DNA of 64,000 nt from Naganishia liquefaciens. Lineage: Eukaryota; Basidiomycota; Tremellomycetes; Filobasidiales; Filobasidiaceae. Each line of letters opens with the position of its first letter. Positions within the stretch are counted from its first letter, which is position 1. Shown here piece after piece: positions 10,169-21,093 of this stretch. The DNA lies in NCBI GenBank assembly GCA_013423385.1, contig BLZA01000030.1, forward strand, positions 124,001 through 188,000. The letters run 5' to 3'. Position numbers and translations under genes: made by a program. The notes below the pieces were generated by a model. It saw only the letters and a program-made list of their open reading frames with translations. It was not told the DNA's origin and made no database searches.

Positions 10169-11458
10169 CTAGAACAATCCCAACGTGGCAATGACCGTCA
10201 ACGCCGTCGCACCCAAAACGACACCCCATCCACCGGTCGCCACGCCACCCACAGCGCCGTTGACCAACACGCTCGACGAGTTGGTCGTCAACACGCCCGC
10301 CAACTGGGTGATGGCCTCGGTAAAGTTGGCGCCGCACGTGTTGCCGAGGGATTCCCACAGGGCCTGCTGGGCACCCAAGATCGGGCTAGCGCCGAGACCG
10401 GTGCCGTAAGGGTTGTTGGCTTCCCATGCGACGTAGGATGCCATGACGTTCTTGGTGCAGGTGGTGCAGAGGATCGAGGAGGACATGTTGGGCTGCAGGA
10501 AGAGGTAGGTGAGGGACGTGGTTCGGAAAGTGGTCGTGTTCGGGGTCATGATCGTTTCCGCGAGGTCTCCGGCGTCTTCCTCGTCTTCGGGCGCTCGAGG
10601 AGCGACCATGCGCTTGGATAAGGCACCGAGGGCGTTGAGCGGGGTGTAGATGACGAGGTTGGCGGCGGCCGACTTGATATCGGCGAACATTTCGGGCCCG
10701 GTCAGCTGCGCGGCAAACGACTTGAAGCTCGACGTCGTGTTGGCCTTGGCGACTTGATCAGCAATCGAAGTCTCGTTGCTTGATGCGGATGTGGTAGCGT
10801 TGGTCGAGCCAGCTTCGCTAGCGACACCGGAAGCGCCAATATCCAACACGCAGTACTTTGAGCTTGCGCCATTCTTGGTGCAAATGGCGTTGCGGAAGGG
10901 GGTCACGACGTAGAGAAAGTCGTACAAGTCACGAACGGCGGCGTTGCCGTTGTCGTTGGCCTGCAATTCGTTCTTGCATGCCGAGTAGAATTGCGAGAGG
11001 TACGAACGAACGAGGCTCGAGCTGCACGAACTGATGGCCGAGTTGGAGCACAAGTTGGCGAGCGTACGGGTAATGTCCGAGGTCGCGTACGCCGAGGCGT
11101 TGTTCTGACCCGACGCAGGGTTGAAGAGGGCCGTAATGTTGGACAAGGGCTGAATGCACTGGGCAAACTTGGCGTCAACGTTGAGGCTGTGGAGGTAGGT
11201 CGTGCACGAGCCCGTCAAGTTGGCGGGGATCATGGCGGTGGAGATGTTGCTGGCGGCAGCAGTGGAAGCGACTGCCGAGGCCGAGGCGGTGAGCGAAGCG
11301 CTGGCAGAGGACTGGGACAGGTATCGGGATCAGTCACCTGGGAGCTTGCTGGCATCCGCTCCCAAAGGACTTACCGAGACGGAATCACTGACATCTTGGG
11401 CGTGCGCGCCGGCGATCGAGGCGATGGCGAGCACGAGAGTTTGCTTGAGGGCGACCAT
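10169..11458 (-). CDS. secreted, Ser/Thr-rich GPI-anchored protein (DUF7729-like)
   Basis: Two exons (11375..11458 and 10169..11311) give 408 residues. The first exon encodes a clear signal peptide, MVALKQTLVLAIASIAGAHA. A low-complexity Ser/Ala stretch follows, then a domain with regularly placed cysteines (CTTYLHSLN, FAQCIQPLSN, LCSNSAISSCSSSLV, YSACKNEL), many N-glycosylation sequons, a second cysteine region (ILCTTCTKNVM, NTCGANF) and a hydrophobic C-terminus typical of a GPI signal. The cysteine pattern resembles the fungal DUF7729 family; this is from memory and not verified. Location at the plasma membrane or wall is inferred; no enzymatic function is suggested. Confidence 0.85.
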
Positions 11459-12349
11459 GTTGAGTGCTTGGAAGGTGTAAAGAGGTACGTCGTAGGTGAC
11501 CGTTTTATGAAGGGTGTATTATGAGCCGCAGCGGGGAAACGAGCGGTAGGGCCGGAACAAAGGAAGGTGGGGTGTGATCGGTGTCTTGTACAATGATCAC
11601 TATTGGCGTTGCTTGATGGGTTCTGCTTGGACAAAAGACTTGGAATCAGCACATGCAATCCTCGTCGTCGTCGTCGTCGTCGTCGTCTTCGCTATGCCCT
11701 CCCTAGTCGACTCACCACCAGACGGACCGCAGGATCGAGGCGCTTCGCTTCGGCTGGATGGCGCCGATTTTTGCTATTGTTTGGGCAATTTCTACCGGGG
11801 AGCGAGGCCAGAGTCGGTCGCACAGATCGCAATGGATGGGTCAAAGAGAGCGAAAATGGCCTGTTGACAATGTGATATACCGCTGGGCTGCCCGCACGGA
11901 ACGACGCGATTCGGATTTGGGTCTGGTTTTGATGATGGTTTGCGACTTGCGCTCCAAAGGGGAAGGGGGGGGGGGAGGGGGGGAGGCCAATGCCATATAT
12001 CGACGACCTCTTGCAGATATAATCCCTTCCTCTCGCTGGCACCTTTGCGAAAAAACACTCAATCCGCTGTCGCCCAAGCCCTGTCCGCTCAAACAAGCCT
12101 TCCCGGCGCTGCATCCGGGCACGCGCCGCGCAAGAGCAGAACTCGAAGAAAACGGGGTCCTGGCCATGCGCGGGGCACCCCGGTCTCATACAGCACATGG
12201 GAAGACAATGAACGGAACATGAAGGGGTCAGTCACCCCAGATATTTGGCTTCATCATCATTATTATGGCTTCACATTCAGGATCGTCGAGTGACCCATCG
12301 TGTCCATTTATTGAATTCCACCTCAACATGGACATGCATGCCTAGTATC
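11459..12349. other. divergent intergenic region with simple repeats
   Basis: Lies between the divergent starts of the GPI-anchored protein gene and GPI19. It contains a (GTC)n run near 11664-11690 and a guanine-rich run near 11959-11986. No coding exon is supported. Both promoters must lie here. Confidence 0.45.
11664..11690 (+). repeat. trinucleotide (CGT)n microsatellite
   Basis: Eight or nine uninterrupted CGT units sit about 210 bp upstream of the start of the minus-strand GPI-anchored protein gene. Confidence 0.85.
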
Positions 12350-12917
12350 ATGCAACTCCCCGACGACGATCCACCCTTGCCCTCATATCGCGCGACCAAC
12401 GGCTTCCTCGCGCTATGCACGACCTACGCTCTCTTCGCGCTTTACCTCATCTGGGCCCTGCTGCCGTCTAGCATTCTCACCGCACATCCCTTCCTTGCTT
12501 GGTTACCTGATCAGTGCGTGTCTTGCCTCTACGTCGCGATGCGCTCGTCACTAATGGAAACAGAGCATGGACGACAGTCGTCCCGAGTTTCTTGATGGTG
12601 ACGGTGCTTGCAACGTATGGGTCGTACCTCGGATTGATGCTCTATAACACACCGCCGATGAATTCTTTGTCGCTCTTGGTCGGTACGTACTCATGTTTCC
12701 TTGCTCTCGGACATATCGCTGATATATTGACGTTTGCGCAGACCAGCGGTCCGAAGTTCCGCCACAACGTCCGCCATCGTCAAACGCCCAGATGAGGACC
12801 ACAACCTCTTCCTCGTATCCAAACCATGAATTCCAAGCAATCGAGGACGGACCCTACGACGCCCCCATCGGTGTGATCAATCGGAGAATATTCCCGCCGA
12901 GGAGACGTACGCCATGA
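12350..12917 (+). CDS. GPI19: GPI19/PIG-P subunit of the GPI-GlcNAc transferase
   Basis: Exons 12350..12513, 12564..12682 and 12742..12917 give 152 residues. Two hydrophobic segments form a hairpin: ATNGFLALCTTYALFALYLI followed by WALLPSS, then VVPSFLMVTVLATYGSYLGL ending in LMLYNTPPMNSL. The NTPPxxSL turn after the second helix is the hallmark of PIG-P. The tail contains APIGVINRRIF, like the conserved C-terminal box of the family. The complex adds GlcNAc to phosphatidylinositol on the cytoplasmic face of the ER, the first step of GPI-anchor synthesis. The start is fixed by an upstream stop, since an earlier ATG runs into TAG after five codons. Both introns are 50-59 nt. Confidence 0.87.
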
Positions 12918-14434
12918 GTCGATTTCCCCAGATATGGAAAAGGCGAATCTGTAGGCGGATGGAGGGAAGGTACCGCTGCGGATCGTCTTTGTCATCAAGA
13001 CGCCCGTTTTGAGAAAACGCTTACAAAAGGGAGTGGCAAAGTAGAATTGATGCGACGTATCACCGTCTATGGTACGTGTTTATCTTGTTGCTGTTCGGCA
13101 AGAATGATTTCGACTGATATACTCTCTGTATAGGCGAGGCCTGTTGACGAGGACGACATGATCCCCAGGATGCAGTGATTTCAAGTCTGCAAGCTTGGAC
13201 CGATGTCGACAATCTCAATTGTGTACCACAACATCCGCCCACAACTTTTGGCTCGGCTTCAAGCGTACAGTGCCAACTCCGGAAGCGAGCCATCTCTTTT
13301 GGCCTTCACCTCGTCCGCTCCCATTTCTCGGGGCTATCGCGTGGAAGGAGCAGCGACAAAGGATGATGATTATGACACCCATATCCATCCTCGACGAGCT
13401 GCCAGACATATCGTTATCAGGTTTGCAAACTAGACACTCGTTCCCGGGCAACTTCCCGCAACATCAATTTGACCATCACAGTCTCGATGCATTTCGTCTG
13501 CATTCGCCTTCATCACGAGGGACCCTCGGAAATTGCCACGCGGGCTCAAGAGAGTCTCCTCACAGTGAGGCAGAGAATCACAACGCAGGCGGACCGGTCG
13601 ATTCCTTGTGGGGGAAGTGACAGCTGGCGTAGATCTACGTGGAATCTGACGTTAGCCTGTAAGGAAGCTCATGTCACATGACATATGCGCACCGTCCAGA
13701 GACTTGACAGGCATACAACCCATTGATCGGGCGTGCCATCAGTAGTTGTGCGCTTGATCGTGACCATCTTTCTAAGATGGATCGCTCTAATGAGCGTCAT
13801 AGATAACGCCCTCTAAGCGTAGTATTCATTGAATTTCACCTTTGCCAATAATCACCCAGTCAGCACAGTCAGGATACCATTAAACGGTAGGATCGCGGCA
13901 ACGGCTATATGATTGAAACCAGACTGGCAACAGAAGCTTGAGGTTCAAATGATATCACTTCGTGTTGGCTATACCTATTCTCTGTCGTGTCCTTACATCG
14001 TCTCTTCAGTCTTGCGTCTCTTTCGTCAATCTGACGAGGAGGAAATGTGACGATTCCTGGATCAGAAGGACAGGGACAGGTGATGGGAGGGCGGGGCACA
14101 TCAATTTTGAGACTAGAAGAACGAAAAAGGGGAAAAGCCAAAGAAGCGAAAACTATACCGAGTCGAGTTCGCGCAAACAACCGTACTCGAGAGGGGTATC
14201 ATCCTTTTGCGATGAAAGCTTGACCGTCCCAGCGCGATTATTCTCTTCCTGTCCACACGTACGAAAACAGGCCAAAGCTGAAGAGATGAACCGATACAAA
14301 ATTCTGCTGTATTGCACGCATTGGAGCTCTAGTGTAGACGCTGTGCGTACTCATATCCTATACTGTTCCAATTCTAGCACCACCACAATTATACCCCTCA
14401 TCGAGCCTTCTAATCTCCAGAGCCACCAGTCTTA
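12918..14434. other. gene-free region of about 1.5 kb
   Basis: Lies between the stops of GPI19 and the DUF7330-like gene. The longest open frame (13962-14525, +) has no family resemblance, no splice context and irregular codon use. A short stretch near 13195-13620 stays open in two frames but lacks a convincing start. I see no tRNA or repeat. Confidence 0.4.
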
Positions 14435-16452
14435 CTATGCTACACGAACACTCTTGCCCAAACCTTCCACAAGGCCTCGCAACGTTGTCGCGCCACGTAG
14501 AACGCCTCGTGGCTCCAATCCATAAAGTCCGATGCAAATAGTTCCACTATAGCTGGAAACATAAACCGAGGATGTCGCGCTCTGGACGCCTTCTGAAGGA
14601 GTCGCAGAACGGGGAATAAATGTCACACTGGATGATCCCGAGATTCTCGAGGCATTTGGCAGAGCCATCGGCGATGAGTCGAGCGCCGTCTGCTGAGAGG
14701 ATGATCTGCGACGGAGGCGATCCGAGAGACGGCGGGATGGCAGAACAGGTGGCGGAGGGCCTGCTTGCCTTTGTCCGAGATAGCTTTTCCCACCAGAAGC
14801 GTCAGCAAGATTCGAGTAAGCACCCTGACGAACGAACGTACAATAGACTTTCGCCGCGATCCTGATGCAGTATCTCTATACGTGCTTTGAGGCTGGGAAG
14901 AAGTAAGACTTGTTGCGATGGCGCTGTCGAACATTGGATCGACCCGTTGAAATTTTCGGGTCTATGCGCAATGTCAGCTCAAGTCGTCACTAGTGGACGT
15001 CGGGCGTACAGTGATATAAACACGTTGCCTACGGAATCCGCATTAATATCCGATGCTCGGTAGGACGGACAGGCTTACCATCTCGACTGGTTGCATGCAA
15101 AGCTACTTGACGATTCGATTGGATCTCGGCCTTTGTTTGAGGTAAGCTTCGTGCAGGCCTTCTGCAAGGTCAACTCACGAGTTCGACGCGAACGTTGCCC
15201 TTGCGGGTGACAGCCTCGATCCGCGCACTGCTCTCCCCTCCTTGCACCTCGCTCGGTCCGCTTTTCGCATTCAGCAATCCTTTTCGCTGACCATGAATGT
15301 ACCGCTCGGTCAAGGTATCGCCTGTTTCTGCAGTAGCACCGCCTGATGCACTGCCAGAATCAACGACGGCAAGTCGGACGTCAATGTCGCCCTTGTCGGT
15401 CTCGAACAGTGCTGTCGGCTGTGACGTATCTTGAGTGTTTCCAGAGATCCGACTCCGAGACCTCCATCGCGAAGAGCCCGACGAAACGCCCTCCGGCTGC
15501 CAATCCATCGAGCCGGATCCAGCGATCGAGTGGCCCTGATCGCTCGCCGTGAAACTGCCGCGCGATCCGGAAGCAAGGGATGGTCTTGAAGCTGCAGCGC
15601 CCGACTGTTGTCCTCTCGGTAAAGCTGGATCCAGCGTCCATTCCCCTGCGATTCCAGATAGATCTGAAACGAACGCTGCCACTTGCTCCCGCATCTTGCC
15701 CTTTCCCTTCGTCGCCGCCGCATCGTCGACGCGCGCGTGTCGCTCTCTGCGTACGAGCCCATTGATTGCAGGTTGCCGAAGTCGTCCTAGGCGCTTCCGT
15801 TCCGGTGCAGCTGCACTTGTCGTTCCCGAGGACGATCCGACGCCAGACTCCGTATTTCGTTCAAACTCTCGCGTAACCCCCTGCTCCCGTGCCATGACTT
15901 GACTTCGAAGCCGCGGCGGTGGCGCCGAAAGACGTGAGTATGAGGCGATTCTCGAGTCAAGAGTGGCATCTGGAGGGATATGGGATTTCACGTCCGGTTC
16001 CCATTCAGGGATGAGTTCGGGCTGTGCGGCAGACAGGCTTAGTTTGGCGCCCAGAATACGAACAGTGGACTCACCGGTGGAGGGCCGGGCCTTGGAGGTA
16101 GAGGCCTAAAAGTAGCAGTATGACCTTCCGTGGAAGCTGCCCCTGAGTTCGAGTGTAGAGACCGCTGCGGCGGTAATGGGAACTCGTTCATATCGTTCGG
16201 AATTGCCAGTGAGGGCGTCAGGACGTCAACAACCATATCCGCCGTTTCCATTGGCATGATCGGTGCGTGTACCGTTCGGATCGGTTTGTGGACTGACTGA
16301 TCCAAAGGTTTTCCCTTTCCTGTATCCTTAGACCCTTGTCGGGTGGCACTTCCTGACTCTCGAACATTTGAGACAACCTGTGAAGGATTCGTCTTGTAGC
16401 GTGGTCTAAGCGGTGCCGTGAATCTTGGTGCTGGAGAGAGTGGTGTGGCCAT
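14435..16452 (-). CDS. DUF7330-like protein with disordered N-terminal half
   Basis: Six exons (16075..16452, 15179..16021, 15079..15130, 15010..15028, 14842..14961, 14435..14783) give about 586 residues. The first 360 residues are Ser/Pro/Arg-rich and look disordered. The C-terminal part holds short beta-repeat-like motifs: EAVTRKGNVRVEL, QVALHATSRDG, NVFISLPENFNGSI and VYVSSYSGTICIGLYG. This pattern (x-G-x-V-x-V repeated) resembles the fungal DUF7330 family; function is unknown. One exon is only 19 nt, and it is needed to read DGNVFISLPENF across two 48-50 nt introns. The acceptor before exon 3 is uncertain by two codons (high end 15130 or 15124). The end after GLYG is the least certain part. 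Confidence 0.68.
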
Positions 16453-18067
16453 ATTTTCACGATGATTGGGGATTCAGAATTCTATATCGTACTCATCGAC
16501 GCAATATATCCTGAAATCATGGGCAGTATGTCAGTAGTGGAATGCGCTCGCGCATTCTGGAGTATCTTGTCTGCTATCTTGCGTCATTTGCGGATCCAAA
16601 AGTTGAATGTCGCTTCACTCCTACTACTATACTGCTGCGCGGCGCAGCTGCACACATCTATCGCTCTTATCCTCGGCCATGACCGAATGTTACTGGAGAT
16701 ATTTAGCATCCAGGACAACGGCCTGAACAGGATCCTCCTGCTGAACCGAATGGGGGCGAGTGCACGAGATCTGTTGCCATGCTAGCCCTCCTGCCTAATT
16801 CGATTTGCAGCGGTAATGACAGCGGCTGTCTCTCTGCCAAAATTCAGGACTCTGGCTCATCCGACAACGCGCTGGTCTGAAAGCTCGGCTTTTCATACTG
16901 CTGTTTCTTGTGCGAGGGTGCGACATTTCGAATCTTGATAGTCGGACCAATACGATGCGAATACAAGCACGGGGTTCTGCATTCGGATCAACGCGAGGTT
17001 ACAATCTGCCGGTGTTGAGCCGTTTCTCGTTTCTCTCGGTAACGAATACACAGACTGCTATAGCTATACGAAGGATGCTATTCAGGGGAAATTGAACCTC
17101 CGGACCGATATTTGTCGGGACAGATGCTTATGAGCAGGGTCCGGGTGTCTGTAGCATTCATAGACACCACGGACGAAGATGCACGACATCGTACAGCATA
17201 TGCATGGCTAGTCGTCATTTGGGTCGTCATTTGCTGGAAGTCTTCGGCTTTGACCAAGTTTACTGTACTCCGGATACTTCCGTCGAAGAGGCGTGAAGCC
17301 GGCGGTCTGACTGGTCGCGCACAACGGACTGGGTAGCATATTGGCTTTGGCTAGCAATTCACAGTGACAATTAATGTAGCAAGACTATCATCTCAATCCC
17401 ATTAACATATTCGGCAAGTAAAGACGGGGCCGAGCCTCGTTATATCTCCCCGCTGATACGTCGGGGCGACAACGCGAAAGTAGCAGCGTCATTGCCCCAG
17501 TAATTGAAGGTCCAGCTTGGAGAAAGATGCCGTTTCGTAATTCATAAATCTATACCCTCCCCGCGTTTCTTCGGACCGAAATCAATTGATCCGCTGCGGC
17601 CCTCCAGTGCTTTGTGCTGCATCAAGAACCAATGCTGCCATTGATATCACCTCGGGCGATAAAAATCCTGACATCGCGAGATTCGCGTGCGGGGAACCTC
17701 TTGCCCGCCCGCAAGCCCCGCAGACAGAAACCTCGCGCAAGCCTTGATCTTTCCGACTCTGGACGGTGACGCGCACGAAATACTCGCCGAGGGAAAAGCG
17801 CGACGCCGTGTATTTTTCGCTGAGCGAGATCGAAAACCCAGCGAGGGCGGGGGCTGGGTGCTCGTTATTCTCGCGATCCCTCGTCCAATTGAGACAGCAC
17901 CTGACAGCACCGGCAACACGGCTCGCGCACTAGACAAGTCCCATTCAGTCCATTCCGTCGACGGTCGTTCCTAGCGATCATCCGTTATCCAGTCAGCTGA
18001 AGCCGATTCAGCCATCCAGCATATATACCCCGATCTCTAATACCTCATCTCTCCTCGGTACCCCGCG
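16453..18067. other. gene-free divergent region upstream of the permease gene
   Basis: About 1.6 kb between two divergent starts, with no supported exon. It is the longest promoter region in the window, consistent with regulated transcription of the sugar permease. Apart from the TATA box near 18021 I recognise no regulatory element. Confidence 0.4.
18020..18028 (+). promoter_or_regulatory. TATA box of the sugar permease gene
   Basis: CATATATAC lies about 45 bp before the ATG, followed by a CT-rich initiator-like stretch. Such a clear TATA element suggests a regulated rather than housekeeping promoter; this is inference. Confidence 0.5.
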
Positions 18068-20255
18068 ATGCCAGAGTCTTCGACATCTCGACCACCGGCA
18101 TACACCTCTCCTCCTCTTTCACGCACAGAGTCGCCAATAGAGATGCCGACCATCACCCCAACATCACTCGCTCCTGCCGACTCTCTTGACACGGATTCGA
18201 TTCACGACAAGAAGGCTACGTATGCCCTGAACACGCTCGCACAGGATGCGCAGGAAGCCACGGCCAAAGAACAAAAGATGACCTTGAGGGAGGGTTTGAA
18301 GATGTACCCGAATGCCATCATGTGGAGTGTGATTATTTCGACATGTATCGCCATGGAGGGATACGACTTGTGCTTGCTCGGAAACTTCTGTAAGTTGACA
18401 TACTCGACTTTTCGGAAACTCCGAAGCTAAGCTTTTACAGACGCATTCCCGCAATTCAACAAGCGATTCGGAGTATTGGGCCCTGACGGAACCTACCAGG
18501 TTCCCGCCCGTTGGCAGTCAGGTCTCAGCAATGTAAGCTTTGTTGCGGTGGACAATTATCGCATAGGGACTAACAGCCTCTAGGCCGCCAATTGCGGTGA
18601 AATTCTCGGTCTCGCGCTGAACGGTCTCATCACCGAACGTCTCGGCTACAAGAAAGTGGTTCTCGGCTCCCTCGTTGTCCTCGCCGTCATGGTCTCCGTT
18701 TCCGTCACCGCCAAAAAGGTCGAACATTTACTCATCTACTACTTGATTGCCGGTATTCCCTGGGGTATTTTCCAAACTTGTCAGTCTATTCGCCGGTCTC
18801 TGTCAGAGTCTGTGCTGACCCTTCTCTGCAGTGACTATCACCTACGCCTCCGAAGTCATGCCCGTCGCTCTCCGTCAATACCTGACTACCTACGTAAACT
18901 TCTGTTGGGGTCTCGGTCAAGTCATCGGTGTCGGAGTCGTCAAGTCTCAACTCGGTCGCACCGACGATTTCGCCTGGCAATTGCCGTACTACCTGCAATT
19001 GATGTGGCCGCCTATTCTCGGTGGACTGATTCTCTTCGCTCCGGAAAGCCCTTGGTGGCTCGTCAGGCGGGGAAGGTACGAAGAGGCCAAGAAGAGCTTG
19101 CATCGATTGACAAACCACAAGGAGGCCACCGGATTCGATGCGGATCAGTCAATTGCCATGATGAAGCACACGATCGAGATGGAAGCTCAGGTGAGCACTA
19201 GGCACGTCACAGGAAGGGACACAAGGCTGACGACCTACTTTAGATCACCGAAGGCGCGAGCTACCTCGACTGTTTCCGTGGATCCAACTTGAGACGAACC
19301 GAAATCACCTGCATGGTCTGGGCTATCCAGAACTTATCTGGAAACTCCTTCACCGGTTACTCGACGTGAGTGGCGGTCATAGTCGAAGAGAAAGACGAAG
19401 CTGACCTTCTCGGCTATAGTTACTTCTTCCAGCAAGCTGGTTTGTCTACGGAAAGTAGTTTCTCATTCGCGCTCGGCCAATACGGCATCAACATGATCGG
19501 CGTGTTCGGCGCGTGGGCATTGATGAGTCGAGGTATCGGTCGAAGGTAAAGTTTACCAGCAATGCACTCTAAGCCGTGGCTAAGTTTTGAGATATCAGGA
19601 CTCTCTACTTCTTTGGTCTCTGCGGTCTCTTTATCATGCTCTTCATCATCGGATTCCTCGGTCTTGCACCAGCCAGCGCTGCGAACAGCACGGCCTATGC
19701 TACGGGTGGTCTCATGTTGGGCTGGGCCGTGATTTACCAGTGCACCGTCGGAACCGTCGCCTACTCGCTCGTCGGTGAAATTCCTTCGCGAAGGCTGCTT
19801 ATCAAGACTGTCGCTTTGGGTCGGAACGCATAGTGAGTACGACGAAATTGTGTTTAGGTGCAGTGCTGACAGTCGGCCTTAGCAACGTTGTCGGCATTGC
19901 GTGCAGCGTACTTACGCCATACATGGTCAACCCTACCGCGTGGAACTGGTCAAAGAAGACTGCCTTCTTCTGGGCGTAAGTCAGCTGCACCACCAACGGA
20001 CAATTTCCTTGCTGACCGTTCTGCCAACGCAGTGGTGCCTGCTTCCTCTGCATCGTCTACACCTACTTCCGAATTCCGGAACCAAGAGGCAGATCGTTCG
20101 CCGAACTCGACTACTTGTTTGAGACCCGTGTGTCCGCCCGAAAGTTCTCCTCGACTGAAGTCGACGTGTTCCACAGCGAACTTAGCGACAGGGCTGCGGC
20201 CCGAGCAATGGAAGAAAGTAAGGATCTCCCTGTGCACCTTGAGGAGAAAGCGTAG
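18068..20255 (+). CDS. MFS sugar transporter, maltose/alpha-glucoside permease type
   Basis: Nine exons (18068..18389, 18441..18532, 18584..18779, 18832..19190, 19244..19365, 19420..19545, 19599..19832, 19883..19975, 20033..20255) give 588 residues. A cytoplasmic N-terminus of about 100 residues precedes twelve predicted membrane segments. Family marks are EGYDLCLLGNFYAFPQFNKR, GLITERLGYKK, PESPWWLVRRGRYEEAKKSL, and PEPRGRSFAELDYLFE followed by VSARKF. The last is the usual end of fungal MAL11-like proton/alpha-glucoside symporters. The substrate cannot be read from sequence: maltose, other alpha-glucosides or hexoses are possible. All eight introns are GT-AG, about 50-65 nt. Confidence 0.9.
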
Positions 20256-21093
20256 AGCGGTCATTCATACTAGGCAAATCTTTAGGAGTAACACTAACGC
20301 CCGTGACGATATGATTGTACTTGTAAATAAAAGTAATGAAAATTTGTACAGGCGGGAAGTATTGTATTTAATCATCACCGGAACAATCGTGTTACAGGAT
20401 GGCATCGCAATGCCGTTCTCTCGCTTCCGCTCTGAACAGTATACTTGCCGTACCCTCTCGAGGTTAGTCAGAATACCGCCCTGACCTTCATTGGTCTCGC
20501 TTGAACGGTGATATCGTACGATGCCGGGGCAATGGCGGATGGTCGCAACGCAAGTTTCAATTTCTCTCAGAGTCGAAGTTAAGAGTCGCATTATCGCTGA
20601 ACCGGACAAACACTGGCAAGGGAGTTCTAAGCCTGCTGCATCGCTCGCAACGTATGTTGTGAGTATCGGATCCTCCTTGCTCAGACGGTCAAGAGGAGAT
20701 GCAAAGGATACGACGGTGAGATTAAGCCTGAAAGCAGGTTCAATTGCGTAAATGTATCCTACGGAATTCACAGGATAGCAATACAGCGCTGAACCGATGC
20801 TCGCGCACTCGTGTCTTCACGTTTCAGAAATCACCCTATGTTTCTGACACGGGGTTCAAAGGCAAAATCTCCGCTAAATGCAGTCCAAACGGCGACTGAA
20901 TGATCGATGCGGCCGGAAGCGGCGGCCGGGTTCATAATTCCGGATGCAAATCTTCCGGCACACACCAAAAGTTTCGGCGCATTCATCAGTCAAAAGCGAT
21001 CTCGCGGTGGGCTGTTTCGTTGCGGTACGACCTGTAAACAGCCATCCCAGCGCGGACAGTCCAGCCGGAACCACACGGGGAAGACGAAAAAAA
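20256..21093. other. intergenic region before RPA135
   Basis: About 840 bp between the permease stop and the RPA135 start. No exon, repeat or RNA gene is supported. An ATG at 20944 is in frame with RPA135 but the 50 residues it would add have no family support. Confidence 0.4.

Noticed and set aside
13962-14525. 187-residue + strand open frame as a gene
   Set aside because: No motif, irregular codon use, and it runs into the 3' part of the DUF7330-like gene on the other strand.
20944-21093. Longer N-terminus for RPA135
   Set aside because: The 50 extra residues do not resemble the family, and the ATG at 21094 gives the usual N-terminus.
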